Positions 43,727-53,122 are shown, numbered from the stretch's first letter. The stretch: DNA of 64,000 nucleotides from Streptomyces sp. NWU339 (GCF_003143855.1 NZ_QFRK01000029.1:42626-106625); one strand, 5' to 3'. Translations and numbers: made by a program. The notes: generated from the sequence alone by a model not told the origin.

Positions 43727-43820
43727 GTGCGCCGTAGGCGGGAGCTCTCGGAGGGACTGACGTTCACCCGGACCCTGCTGGCCGGACTGCTGGACGGGAG
43801 CACCGGGCCCCAGCCGCCGA
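43727..43820 (+). pseudogene. Fragment of a pucR-like gene, inverted relative to pucR
   Basis: The 94 bases align without gaps to the complement of 41909-42002 in the pucR gene above and encode VRRRRELSEGLTFTRTLLAG followed by LLDGSTGPQP. Several differences are synonymous (for example CGC to AGG), so this is more likely a piece of a diverged homologue or an old duplication than a recent copying error. The frame stops soon after. Confidence 0.8.
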
Positions 43821-43929
43821 CCGTTTGAAGACCCGGTCTTACAGTGGGAAGCACGACCTCTGCCGGGCCTGCGGCACGCCCGTGTCGCAGGCACCTGCCG
43901 GCTCAGCCGGCATCTGGCGGAGGTGTGCC

Positions 43930-44262
43930 GTGCCAGACAACTGTCTGCCTTCTCGTTTCAGCACCGACCTGTTCCCCGCCGCACGCGGATGGATCCGCGA
44001 CGCCGCGTGCGTGGATGAGGACCCCGAGCTTTTCTTCCTTCTGATCGAGCGGGACAACGAGCCCCAGGTTGCTCGGGCCCGCGCGGTCTGCCGTCGCTGC
44101 CGCGTCCTGCTCGCCTGCCGCCGGTGGGCCGTCGAGCAAGGGGAGGACGTCGGCATCTGGGGTGCGACCACCGCCGCGCAGCGTCGCGCCATCCGCCGGG
44201 AGCTGCTCGACGGCCCGGCGGGACGAACGACGGGGAGAGCGGTTCGCGCACGTCGGGAATGA
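43930..44262 (+). CDS. WhiB-family iron-sulfur regulator
   Basis: The 110-residue protein has the four conserved cysteines: one in DAACVDEDPELFF, two in VCRRCRVLL and one in LLACRRWA, with the family spacing. These ligate a 4Fe-4S cluster. The GIWGATT turn follows, then the basic DNA-binding tail (AQRRAIRREL). The GTG at 43930 is preceded by GGCGGAGGTGTGCC, a perfect ribosome binding site, so the longer frame from 43825 was rejected. It is likely to act with a sigma factor. Confidence 0.9.
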   Translation: MPDNCLPSRFSTDLFPAARGWIRDAACVDEDPELFFLLIERDNEPQVARARAVCRRCRVLLACRRWAVEQGEDVGIWGATTAAQRRAIRRELLDGPAGRTTGRAVRARRE

Positions 44263-44777
44263 CCACTCACAGCCGGGATGTCGGCCATGCAGCGCAGCCT
44301 CGGGTCGTCCCGAACACGTCGACGCCGGGCAGGGCGCTCCCGCATGCCCCCGAAGATCCCCGGTGGTTTTTTGAGACCCCTCTGCCGGTGGCACCCGTCC
44401 TTGCCCCCAGGTGTGCCGTCACGGCCCCCGGACAGGGGCGCGCCTTCGCAAGCCTCGCCGTCGGCCTGTGCCCCGCTCCAGGTGGCGCACCCGCCCGCTT
44501 CCGCGGCCACAGCCGCGTCGGCCCGGCGCGAGCGCAAGGGCGAGGGCGACCATGGTTCCGGGCGCTCCCACGAAGGACACCTGGTGAGCCGCGGCCCGCG
44601 CGTCCGGCACATCGCGTGCGGACCGGACGGTGAGACTCGATGACCGGCCCGATCGTCGCCACGGCAGCGCCGGTGACTCGTCTCCTCAAACCGCCCTCCC
44701 AGGCCGGATTGCGATGCCCAGCCTGATCGGCTGCCGGCCGCGGGCCTGGTGGGCCACCGTCCGCTGTGCGGTGCGGG
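44263..44777. other. No supported gene
   Basis: Overlapping frames on both strands lack motifs. A T6 run at 44369-44374 after GGTGG could be a weak terminator for the WhiB gene. Confidence 0.45.
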
Positions 44778-45116
44778 TCAGGCATCCGCCTTGTGGCCGG
44801 ACCCGCCCTCACCGCGGCGCAGCTCGTCGTTGATGCGCCGGGCCTCTTCCAACTGGTCTTCCAGGATGATGATGCGGCAGGCCGCCTCGATGGCGGTGCC
44901 CTGGTCGACCATCTCCCGGGCGCGGGCGGCGATGCGCAACTGATAGCGGGAGTAGCGCCGGTGGCCGCCCTCGGAGCGCAGGGGCGTGATCAACCGGGCC
45001 TCGCCGAGGGCCCGCAGGAAGGCGGGCGTGGTACCGAGCATCTCCGCTGCTCGTCCCATGGTGTACGCGGGGTAGTCGTCGTCGTCGATTCGGTCGAGCG
45101 GCGTGCCTGTGGTCAT
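44778..45116 (-). CDS. MerR-family transcriptional regulator
   Basis: The 112-residue protein has an N-terminal MerR winged helix (YTMGRAAEMLGTTPAFLRAL, LITPLRSEGGHRRYSRYQL) and a short dimerisation helix (ILEDQLEEARRINDELRR). There is no effector domain, as in many small Streptomyces MerR proteins. A perfect 32-base palindrome lies 27 bases upstream of the start and may be its own operator. Confidence 0.9.
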   Translation of the reverse strand: MTTGTPLDRIDDDDYPAYTMGRAAEMLGTTPAFLRALGEARLITPLRSEGGHRRYSRYQLRIAARAREMVDQGTAIEAACRIIILEDQLEEARRINDELRRGEGGSGHKADA

Positions 45117-45143
45117 CTGCACCTCTGATGGGGAATGCGTCGA

Positions 45144-45175
45144 GGGGCCTTGGTGCCGTACGGCACCAAGGCCCC
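45144..45175. promoter_or_regulatory. Perfect 32-base palindrome upstream of merR-type gene
   Basis: GGGGCCTTGGTGCCGT is followed immediately by its exact reverse complement. It may be a MerR dimer operator or an RNA hairpin in the leader; the lack of a spacer favours a DNA site. Confidence 0.75.
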
Positions 45176-45785
45176 GAGGGATTTGTAACACCATCGACCG
45201 GCCTACTGCGATGCCGGCCTGCTGTGTCCGCACCGGCCCCCGACGGGGGGCAAAGAGTGCGGGGATCGCGGATGCGTGACCGTGGGACCACCTTCCGTTC
45301 CGGGGCCTGCGGTACCCGGGCGGACCGTTCCCGCCCGGGCGATCCTGATGGCGTCCTCCTCCTTCTCTCTTTTTTCTGACGAACCTCTCACTCCTGCGTA
45401 CTGCCGGCAGCCCTCCTGCGGCCACCAGGCCCGGCGGTCAGCGAGGGAGCCCGAAACCCTCTTTGGCCCCACCACTCCACCGCCGTGCCAGAACCTCTGT
45501 CTCCACGCGGGCAGTTCGTGTCTGCCACGCCTCACTGACTTCCTGGCTACAGCAGACATGCTAACCTCACCGCGTACGCATGTCTACGGCAGCCACGACA
45601 GATTTCAGTCCGTGCGGGTGAAAGGTTCTACATCAGCACCCATGTGCCGCAGCCGCGCGGCTTCGGTTGGGGCATGACGCGCGGGAGCGGCCGTCGCGAC
45701 GACGCGCCATCACGGCCGCGGCGCAACCATGAGCGGGCTTCGGGCGTCGTGATCACCGAACAGTGATCCGCGAGAAGGGGCATCC
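45176..45785. other. Long intergenic region
   Basis: It is about 600 bases. AGACATGC/GCATGTCT (45554-45585) and GATCAC/GTGATC (45752-45769) are short inverted repeats, the second just before the lipoprotein start. No coding frame is convincing. Confidence 0.5.
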
Positions 45786-46499
45786 GTGCACGTAGACAGG
45801 CGCTGGGCCGGATTCGCCGTCGCCGCGGCAGGGGCGGCGATGCTCTTCACCACCGCCTGCGCCGGACCGTCGGCCCCGGCGGACGGCGACAAGGGCAGCC
45901 CCTCGAACCCCTCACCCGGTACGTCGGCGCAGGAGACGCGGACGCCCGGCGCCCCGGCGGCCGCGAAGAGCTCGCCCCACCCCGGCTTCGCGGACTTCCA
46001 GGCCAAGCCCTGCCCAAAGCTCACCGACGCCGACAGGACCAACGGCCACCTGATCACCACGGTCGCCGACCCGCGCGGGGACGTCACCGTCCACCCCGGC
46101 GGCGAACCGCAGACCGTCCTCGTCAAGCTCTGCAACACCACCGGCGAGGCACTGCGCGACATCGCGCTCTCCGCGCAGGTCGAGTGGAACTACGCGGGCG
46201 AGCGGCCGCCCGGGCTGACGATGGAACGGCGCGAGGCCCCCGACGGCGAGTGGCACCCCGTCGAGCTGGCCGTGGTCAACGACTACCAGCCGTTGACCGG
46301 CGCGTCCGGTGCGCGGGACCTGCCCGCCGGCGGCACCCGCATCGTGGAGTACCGGATCAGCGCCGCCGAGGACGCCCCCGCGGGCAGTGGGCGGCTCGGC
46401 ATCCACGCCGTCCGGGCCGACGCGGACCCGTTCGACATGGAGGACATGCGCGGCGGCGGCAGCGGAGGATTCCCCCTCACCACGGCCTCCGGCCACTGA
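45786..46499 (+). CDS. Lipoprotein with DUF4232-like beta domain
   Basis: The 237-residue protein has a lipobox (LFTTAC, Cys25) and a low-complexity Pro/Ser/Ala linker to about residue 68. A beta-sandwich-like domain follows (PCPKLTDADRTNGHLITTVA, VLVKLCNTTGEALRDIALSA). It is likely to be anchored outside the membrane; there is no catalytic signature. The GTG follows GAAGGGGCATCC. Confidence 0.8.
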   Translation: MHVDRRWAGFAVAAAGAAMLFTTACAGPSAPADGDKGSPSNPSPGTSAQETRTPGAPAAAKSSPHPGFADFQAKPCPKLTDADRTNGHLITTVADPRGDVTVHPGGEPQTVLVKLCNTTGEALRDIALSAQVEWNYAGERPPGLTMERREAPDGEWHPVELAVVNDYQPLTGASGARDLPAGGTRIVEYRISAAEDAPAGSGRLGIHAVRADADPFDMEDMRGGGSGGFPLTTASGH

Positions 46500-46593
46500 G
46501 CACTCCGGGGCTTCCGGGGGGGTGTTTGCGTCGGCGGCGTCTCCGTCGTGCGGGCCGGCATGCTCGGGATCGGCCGCGGCTGACGCACCGGGT

Positions 46594-47268
46594 TCAGAGC
46601 AGGTCCTGAGCCTCGTCACGCAGCGTCGACAACGCGTGCCGTGCGGCCGCCGTGTCCGGCAGCACGGCGAACAGCAGGGGGCTGCCGGCGGCCGGCTCCT
46701 CGGCCAGGGTCCGGCGGATCCACTCCATGCCTTCCTTGAGCTCGGCGTACGCGTCCACCGTCCCGCCGCTGCGGGCGAAGTTGCCGAGCGCCGACCGGTG
46801 CATCGCGTCGATCAGCGCGGAGAGCGCCACCGGCAGGAACGCCGGACCGTCCGGGGGCAGTCGTTCTCGCAGATACGCCCGCGTCAGGGCGACGTAGCGC
46901 TCGTTCTCGAGCACCTCACGCCTGCGCAACTCGGGCACGACCCGGGTCAGCCGGTAGCGCTGGAGCACCAGTTCGGGCCTGCTCAGGAAGTCGAGCATCA
47001 CCACCTCGGTGGCCGCGACGACGACGTCCACCGGCGACCGCCCCCCGGGCGGCTTCACCAGGTGGCGCGCCAGCAGCTCCAGCCGCGCGGAGTGATCGGG
47101 GAACGCCAGCTCGTCCTTGCCGTCGAAGTACCGGAACACCGTACGCCGTGACACCCGCGACGCGTCCGCGACGGCCTCCACGGTGACGCTCTCGTAGCCC
47201 TGCTCCAGGAACAGCGCCATCGCCGTCTCCGCGATGCGGTACTTCGTCTCCAGCCCCCGTTCGGCCAC
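46594..47268 (-). CDS. TetR-family transcriptional regulator
   Basis: The 224-residue protein has an N-terminal TetR helix-turn-helix: YRIAETAMALFLEQGYESVT, VEAVADASRVSRRTVFRYF, DGKDELAF. A helical ligand domain follows. The GTG start follows GGAGGGG. The symporter gene on the same strand ends 176 bases upstream; control of that gene is possible. A 9-base tandem repeat (TCGACCTCT) at 47286-47312 lies just upstream. Confidence 0.9.
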   Translation of the reverse strand: MAERGLETKYRIAETAMALFLEQGYESVTVEAVADASRVSRRTVFRYFDGKDELAFPDHSARLELLARHLVKPPGGRSPVDVVVAATEVVMLDFLSRPELVLQRYRLTRVVPELRRREVLENERYVALTRAYLRERLPPDGPAFLPVALSALIDAMHRSALGNFARSGGTVDAYAELKEGMEWIRRTLAEEPAAGSPLLFAVLPDTAAARHALSTLRDEAQDLL

Positions 47269-47443
47269 GGCCCCTCCCCTCCTCCCCTCTTCGACCTCTT
47301 CGACCTCTTCGCGCGAAGTCGTCGTGAGTCTATGACCACGGCCGCGGGGGGAGACCGGGCCGACCGTCTCCCCCCGCGTGCGGTCGGCGCCGCCTACCCG
47401 CCGGACGGGCCGGTCCGGGCGGCGACGGCACGGTTCCGCACGG

Positions 47444-48841
47444 TCACCTCGCCCCTTCCGCACCGGCCGGAGAGCCCACGTCGGCCTCCTGGCCGGCCCG
47501 CCGGTCCTCGGAACGCACCGTTCGGTGCAGCACCGGCAGGAGCAGTACGCCGAGGAGGGCGGCGCCCACGAGCACGGCGTACCCGGCGGACTCGCTCCCC
47601 CGGCCCTCGGCGAGTCCGTACAGGTAGGGGCCGACGAACCCGCCGAGCAGTCCGACCGTGTTGATGAACGCGAGCCCGGCCGCGGCCATCAGCCCGGACA
47701 TCCTCGCCATCGCGACCGACCAGTAGAGCGGGAGGATTCCGACCAGCAGCAGCATCGCGGCGTCGATCAGCAGAATGCGCAGGACGGCACCGTCGGAGAC
47801 GCTGTACGCGATCGCCACCGGGACCGTGGCGACCGTCACGTACGTCAGGACCCGGACCTCGTTCCGCACGCGGCGCTGGATCCACGGGATCACGAGCACG
47901 CCGATGAACGAGGCGATGCCGGCGCTGCCGCTCACTACACCGATCAGGAAGGCCCCTTCGACGTCGAGGCTTTCGACGATGGACGGGAAGTTGTACTGGA
48001 TCGCCACGCTGCTGACCTGGTTCGCGAAGTAGATCAGGGACAGGGCGAGGATGAACGGCCGGGCGAAGGCGATCCTGACGTTGCCCTTCAGGGTGCCGTG
48101 CCCCGGAGCGGACCGCACGACCGCGCGGTCGTTCAGCACCGCGGCCTCCCGCGCCGTCAGCCACGGCGCGTCCTCCGGCCGGTCGGGGACGAGGCGCCAC
48201 ACGAAGTAGGCGACGACCACGGTGAGCAGGCCCTCGACGAGGAACATCCACTGCCAGCCGTACAGTCCGCCCGCCCCGTGGAGCTCCATGAGAGCGCCGC
48301 CGAGGGGAGCTCCGAGCGCGAAACCGGCACACACGGCGAGGTAGAGGATCCCGACCACGGTCACCCGCTGCTTCTGCGAGAACCAGATCGTGACGGTGTA
48401 CATGAGCGCCGGGTACAGGCCGGCCTCGGCCGCGCCGAGCAGGAACCGGACGACGTAGAAGGACAGTTCGTCCTGCACGAACATCATGCAGGAGCACAGC
48501 AGACCCCAGGTCACGGCGATCCGGGTGATCCAGCGCCGCGGTCCGACGCGGTACATGATCAGGTTGCTGGGCACCTCCAGGAGCGCGTAGCTCAGGAAGA
48601 AGATGCCGGCGCCGACGCCGTACGCCGCGGCGCTGATGCCCACGTCGGCTTCGAGTGACGTCTTGGCCATACCGACGTTGGTGCGGTCCACGAACGCCAT
48701 GAAGTACGTGAGGCACAGGATCGGCAAGAGACGGAAGGCCGCTTTGCGGCTCGCCGTGGCGTGCAGGGCGTCGGTGCCGTCCTGCGCGGTTCGCTGCTGG
48801 TTCACAACGGGGCTCCCGGAGCGTATGGCACTGGATGTCAT
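47444..48841 (-). CDS. MFS transporter, anion:cation symporter (ACS) family
   Basis: The 465-residue protein has 12 membrane segments. LTYFMAFVDRTNVGMAKTSL in helix 1 and FFLSYALLEVPSNLIMYRVG in helix 2 are ACS signatures, as in phthalate, tartrate and glucarate permeases; FLLGAAEAGLYPALMYTVTI is a further match. It probably imports a carboxylate with protons. The ATG start lies beside an A/T-rich TTTTTTGACA element read from the opposite strand, the likely promoter area. Confidence 0.9.
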   Translation of the reverse strand: MTSSAIRSGSPVVNQQRTAQDGTDALHATASRKAAFRLLPILCLTYFMAFVDRTNVGMAKTSLEADVGISAAAYGVGAGIFFLSYALLEVPSNLIMYRVGPRRWITRIAVTWGLLCSCMMFVQDELSFYVVRFLLGAAEAGLYPALMYTVTIWFSQKQRVTVVGILYLAVCAGFALGAPLGGALMELHGAGGLYGWQWMFLVEGLLTVVVAYFVWRLVPDRPEDAPWLTAREAAVLNDRAVVRSAPGHGTLKGNVRIAFARPFILALSLIYFANQVSSVAIQYNFPSIVESLDVEGAFLIGVVSGSAGIASFIGVLVIPWIQRRVRNEVRVLTYVTVATVPVAIAYSVSDGAVLRILLIDAAMLLLVGILPLYWSVAMARMSGLMAAAGLAFINTVGLLGGFVGPYLYGLAEGRGSESAGYAVLVGAALLGVLLLPVLHRTVRSEDRRAGQEADVGSPAGAEGAR

Positions 48842-49141
48842 TTTTTGACACTCGGTGGCGCTGGACTGTGCCACACGCCACACGGGGACACAAGACCCCT
48901 GACACAGGTTCGAGTTGACGCCTCTGAGCGCGGGCGACGACAGGGCGACGCCGCGGGACCGGCCGCCACCGCCGTCACGAACGCAGGCGCGACAGGCTGG
49001 TGGAGATGAAGTGGAGACAGCCTGAAGCAAGTGTGTGGGCGCGCGGTTGGTTGCCGACTAAAATCTTTCCATCACTGCTGGTTACGGGGGCGGAACCTGG
49101 TGCGCACATGCCGGGTCGCCGGTGGGGAGGGCCTGTCGAGC

Positions 49142-51253
49142 ATGAGCCGTCGCTCCAATGGGTTGGTCGCTGTCTGGGCCGAGGCGCAGCGCCAACAGCA
49201 ACGTCAACAGGAGGCGCGAGCCAGGTTCCAGCGGGAGCAGGAGCGGCAACAGCGCGCCCACCAGAGGGAGAGCACACGCAGCTACCGTGAGCAGAGAGCG
49301 GCGTACCGGGAACAGCGTGAGGCGGAGGCCCGGCGGCGTACGCAGGAACTCGACGCGCAGGTCGAGGCGTTGCAGGGCCTGTTGACGACGGGGTGCCGGG
49401 CTCCGGCGTTCCGGGCTGACGCGCTCGCCCGGCCGGAGCAGATCGAGGCGTTCTCCCCGGGACAGCTCGCACACCCCATCCCCATGCCGGACCCGAACCA
49501 GCATCAGTACCAGCCGCAGCAGAGCGGCTGGACCGCCACACGGCGAGCGCAGGCACAGGCGGAGGCCCGCTCCAGGTTCGAGCGCGACTGGCAGGCCACG
49601 CAGGCCGCCGAAGCGCAGCGCCGGCACCAGTTGGCCGCCTACCAGGAGCAGTACCAGCAGTGGGCCGAGGCCCAGTTGGCCGAGATCCGCCGGCACAACG
49701 CCGGCATCGCGGAGATGGCGACCGGGCTTCGCAACGGAGATCCCGAGGCCGCGGTGGAGTACTTCTCCGCCGCCCTCTACGCCTCGACCGGTTGGCCGGA
49801 GGACCTGCCCCGTCGGCTGTCCGCGGCGTACGACTCGGGGGCGCGCCAGTTGGTACTGAACTGGGAGCTGCCCAAGTACGACGTCGTCCCGGAGGCGAAG
49901 TCGGCGCGCTACATGATCAACGCCGATCAGGTGAAGGAGTCACCCCGACCTGTCACGCAACGCCGCACCCTGTACCGGGACGTACTCGCGCAGTGCCTCC
50001 TGCTGGTTCTGCGAGATCTGTTCGCAGCCGACGAGTTCGGCGCGCTGGAATCGGTCGCGCTGAACGGGTTCGTGGACGATCACGACCCGGTGACCGGCAG
50101 ACGGGCGCCCATGTTCCTCGGCACCGTCATGGCTTCGCGTTCGACGTTCTCCGCGCTGCACCTGGAACAGGTGAACGCGGTCAACTGCCTGGTGGACGGC
50201 CTCCGGGGGCAGTTGTCCTCGCGCCCCGACCAGTACGCGCCCGTGCGGCCCGGCCGGCTTCCCGAAGACGTCGGCAACGGCGTCGTCACCCATGGGGACG
50301 GCGAAGAGCCGGATCTGTACGAGATGGACCCCGTCGCCTTCGAAACGCTGGTCGCCGACCTGTTCCGGGCCATGGGCATGCAGGCCGTGACCACCCAGCG
50401 CTCGAACGACGGCGGTGTCGACGTCGACGCGCTGGACCCGGCCCCGATTCGCGGCGGCAAGATCGTCGTGCAGGTCAAGCGCTACCGCAACACCGTCCCC
50501 CCGACCGCCGTCCGTGACTTGTACGGAACCGTCCAGGACGCCGGAGCCAACAAGGGTGTCCTGGTCACGACCTCCGCGTTCGGCCCCGGCTCGCACACCT
50601 TCGCCAACGGCAAGCCCCTGGAACTGGTGGCGGGCTCCGAACTGGTCGACCTGCTGCACCGCCACGGGCTGCGCGGGCGCCTCGGCGGCGGCGAACGCCC
50701 GGTGCCCGACCGGCGGACGGCACCGGACAGCGAGACCGGCGGTGACACCGGCAGCGCCACCGGCACGGAAGACCACAACGTGTTGGGCATGTACTGGTCG
50801 GGCAACGTCGCCCTGGACGTGTGCGCGCTCGTCTGCCACGGCAACCGGGTCCTGGACGACGATCACTTCGTCTTCTACAACAACCCGCGCACACCCGACG
50901 GCACGGTGCGCACGCTCGTCCCCGTCGCGCCGGACAGAGCCGCCGTCCAGGTCTCCTTCGACGCCCTGCCGGCACGCGCCGACCGTCTCGTCGTCATCGC
51001 CGCGGTCGACCCCGTCGCCAACCCCGGGGCCGACCTGTCCGGGTTCACCGACGCCGGCATCCGGCTGCTGGACTCCGAGGGCTCCCCGCTCGACCGACTA
51101 CAGGTCTCCGACGGCCGCCCGGAGGAAACCGCCCTCGTGCTGGGGTCCTTCCGCCGCCGCGCGAACGGCGACTGGGACTTCGTCACCGGAGGCAGGGGAT
51201 ACCGGGGCGGCCTGGAGGAACTGGTCCGGGATTACGGCGTCGACGTGGAATAG
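49142..51253 (+). CDS. Mrr-type restriction nuclease fused to TerD domain
   Basis: The 703-residue protein has an N-terminal Gln/Arg-rich coiled coil (~10-75), a second helical block (~130-195) and a middle region of unknown fold (~196-385). The Mrr/restriction endonuclease-like domain (~394-505) shows FETLVADLFRAMG, Asp427 in GGVDVDA and Gln444-Val-Lys446, the PD-(D/E)xK core. The C-terminal TerD domain (~545-703) has VALDVCALVCHGNRVLDDD and HFVFYNNPRTPDGTVR with calcium-binding acidic residues. Fusion suggests DNA cleavage controlled by a Ter-type stress module, e.g. in phage or damage response. The start at 49142 was chosen by similarity. Confidence 0.85.
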   Translation: MSRRSNGLVAVWAEAQRQQQRQQEARARFQREQERQQRAHQRESTRSYREQRAAYREQREAEARRRTQELDAQVEALQGLLTTGCRAPAFRADALARPEQIEAFSPGQLAHPIPMPDPNQHQYQPQQSGWTATRRAQAQAEARSRFERDWQATQAAEAQRRHQLAAYQEQYQQWAEAQLAEIRRHNAGIAEMATGLRNGDPEAAVEYFSAALYASTGWPEDLPRRLSAAYDSGARQLVLNWELPKYDVVPEAKSARYMINADQVKESPRPVTQRRTLYRDVLAQCLLLVLRDLFAADEFGALESVALNGFVDDHDPVTGRRAPMFLGTVMASRSTFSALHLEQVNAVNCLVDGLRGQLSSRPDQYAPVRPGRLPEDVGNGVVTHGDGEEPDLYEMDPVAFETLVADLFRAMGMQAVTTQRSNDGGVDVDALDPAPIRGGKIVVQVKRYRNTVPPTAVRDLYGTVQDAGANKGVLVTTSAFGPGSHTFANGKPLELVAGSELVDLLHRHGLRGRLGGGERPVPDRRTAPDSETGGDTGSATGTEDHNVLGMYWSGNVALDVCALVCHGNRVLDDDHFVFYNNPRTPDGTVRTLVPVAPDRAAVQVSFDALPARADRLVVIAAVDPVANPGADLSGFTDAGIRLLDSEGSPLDRLQVSDGRPEETALVLGSFRRRANGDWDFVTGGRGYRGGLEELVRDYGVDVE

Positions 51254-51317
51254 TTCCGCCGTCGAACGGCCGTGCCGGTTCGGAGGCGGGGCCAAGGTGG
51301 ACGAGGGGGCGAAGAAC

Positions 51318-51782
51318 ATGACGACCTGGGGACTGGTCATCGAGACGACCATGGGGGTCGGAGAACGCAAGCACACCGAGGCATACGTGCTCGCTCACGT
51401 CACCGGAGAGCGCGAGGAGGCACTCGCGGAGCTGGAACGGCGGGCGCGGAACCACTCACCCGCGCACCCCAGAAACCCCAAGCGCCGTCGGCTCCTACGA
51501 CAGGACGACGGGTTCCTGCTCGTCGTGGACGGGGCGTGGCAGTCGTTCGTCACCCGGTTCACGGTGGCGGAACTGCTCGAGGACTCCGCCGCACCCCCCG
51601 TCCCGGAACCGGTGGTGGAAACCGTGCCGGAGCCTGCTGTGGAGCCTGTGCCGGAACCTGTGGTGGAGGCGCCGAGTGCTCCCGTCGCCGCGGCGCCCGA
51701 GCCCGCGGAACAGCAGATCGAGCGGTACGCGGACGGGGTACCGGTCAAGCCGGCCTGGCTGGGTCGCACCGACCTGCCGTGA
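51318..51782 (+). CDS. Ter-associated conserved protein with PEPV repeats
   Basis: The 154-residue protein has an N-terminal alpha/beta domain (MTTWGLVIETTMGVGERKHT, EAYVLAHVTGEREEALAELE) and RLLRQDDGFLLVVDGAWQSF. A low-complexity stretch of Pro-Glu-Pro-Val repeats (~95-120) follows, and a short conserved tail (GVPVKPAWLGRTDLP). It lies 64 bases after the Mrr-TerD gene on the same strand, so it is probably the same operon. The function is unknown. Confidence 0.8.
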   Translation: MTTWGLVIETTMGVGERKHTEAYVLAHVTGEREEALAELERRARNHSPAHPRNPKRRRLLRQDDGFLLVVDGAWQSFVTRFTVAELLEDSAAPPVPEPVVETVPEPAVEPVPEPVVEAPSAPVAAAPEPAEQQIERYADGVPVKPAWLGRTDLP

Positions 51783-51861
51783 GAACGCCACCGATCGGTG
51801 CGCCGAGGCGGGTCATCGCCCGTGTTCTCCTCCGTGCCGGTGTGCAGTGGGGCGGGTCCGG

Positions 51862-52479
51862 TCAGGCGGCCAGGCGTTCCGCGAGCAGGACGACACCGAT
51901 GACGATCATGGTGGCGCCCGAGGCGCGGGTGACCGCCCGGGCCGCGGAGGGCCGGGTCTTCAGAACGGTGCGGGCGAGGACGCCGACCGTGAGGTACACC
52001 AGCGTGCAGGCGGTCATGTGCAGGGTGCCGAACAGACCGGTCTGCGCGGCGACGGGCCAGCCGCCGGTGGTGTCGATGAACTGCGGGAACAGCGAGAAGT
52101 ACAGCAGCAGCGCCTTGGGGTTCAGGCCGCTGATCCCGGCACCCTTGAGCATCACCTGCCTCCGGGAGGCACCGGCCGTCTCCTCGGAGGCCGCCAGGGC
52201 GGCCGGCCGGCGCAGCACGTTCCAGCCCAGCCAGACCAGGTAGCCGGCTCCGGCGACGGTCAACGCGGTGAGCACGACCGGCGAGCTCGCCACGATCACG
52301 ACCAGGCCCGCGACGGCCAGGATCGTGTAGCCCGCGTACCCGGCGATCAACCCGGTCACGGCCGGGAGGACCGAGCGCTCCCGCAGGCCCGCCGAGATCG
52401 TGAAGGCCCAGTCCGCCCCCGGGGTGAACACCAGCAGGAGGTCCACCGCCAGAAAAGCCGCCAGCGTGGTCGCGTCCAT
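51862..52479 (-). CDS. LysE-family amino acid exporter
   Basis: The 205-residue protein has six membrane segments. The family motif LLLVFTPGADWAFTISAGLR is at the N-terminus and GISGLNPKALLLYFSLFPQF in the fourth segment. It is likely to export an amino acid or homoserine-lactone-like molecule. Divergent from an Lrp-type regulator 112 bases away, the usual pairing for this family. Confidence 0.9.
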   Translation of the reverse strand: MDATTLAAFLAVDLLLVFTPGADWAFTISAGLRERSVLPAVTGLIAGYAGYTILAVAGLVVIVASSPVVLTALTVAGAGYLVWLGWNVLRRPAALAASEETAGASRRQVMLKGAGISGLNPKALLLYFSLFPQFIDTTGGWPVAAQTGLFGTLHMTACTLVYLTVGVLARTVLKTRPSAARAVTRASGATMIVIGVVLLAERLAA

Positions 52480-52590
52480 GAATCCGTCCCTCTCACGTAC
52501 CCGGCTACGCAAGGGAGGCTAGGCCGGACAGATCCGAAAGTGTTCCTGTCTTTACCCCAGGATCTCGCCTACTGGAGGAGAATCTTCTTC

Positions 52591-53043
52591 ATGGACGCTC
52601 TAGATCGGAAGATTCTTGCTGAGCTGCAGATGGACGGCCGTCTCACGGTCACCGAACTCGCCGCACGTGTGCAGCTGAGCGTCTCGCCCTGCCACCGCCG
52701 CCTGCGCGACCTCGAACGCGAAGGTGCGATCCGCGGCTACCGCGCCGTCGTCGACCCCGCCGCCGTCGGCCTCCACTTCGAAACCCTCGTCTTCGCCACG
52801 CTGCGCTGGGAGGATCCCGACACCGTCACCTCCTTCGAAGAAGCGGTGAGCGCCATCCCGCACGTCCTCCAGGCCCAACGGCTCTTCGGCGAACCCGACT
52901 ACCTCCTGCGGGTCGCCACCACCGACCTCACCGCCTACCAGCAGCTCTACGACCAGCAACTCGCCCGCCTGCCCGGAGTACAGCGCCTGACCTCCACCCT
53001 CGTCATGAAGAACGTCGTCGACGACCGGCCCTTGCCCGCATAG
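52591..53043 (+). CDS. Lrp/AsnC-family regulator
   Basis: The 150-residue protein has an N-terminal HTH (MDALDRKILAELQMDGRLTV, TELAARVQLSVSPCHRRLRD) and a C-terminal RAM domain with HVLQAQRLFGEPDYLLRVAT. It probably senses an amino acid and controls the divergent LysE exporter. The ATG follows GGAGGAGAATC. Confidence 0.95.
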   Translation: MDALDRKILAELQMDGRLTVTELAARVQLSVSPCHRRLRDLEREGAIRGYRAVVDPAAVGLHFETLVFATLRWEDPDTVTSFEEAVSAIPHVLQAQRLFGEPDYLLRVATTDLTAYQQLYDQQLARLPGVQRLTSTLVMKNVVDDRPLPA

Positions 53044-53122
53044 ACCGCCGGCGCAGGCCGGACGCCGCTCAGCCCGGGCGCGCCTTCCCGGCCCACGCGC
53101 CAACGCGGGCCTAGCGGCCATC

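Noticed and set aside
44267..44812. 181-codon minus-strand frame between WhiB and MerR genes
   Set aside because: Arg/Gly/Pro-rich, overlaps the MerR gene end, no motif or ribosome binding site.
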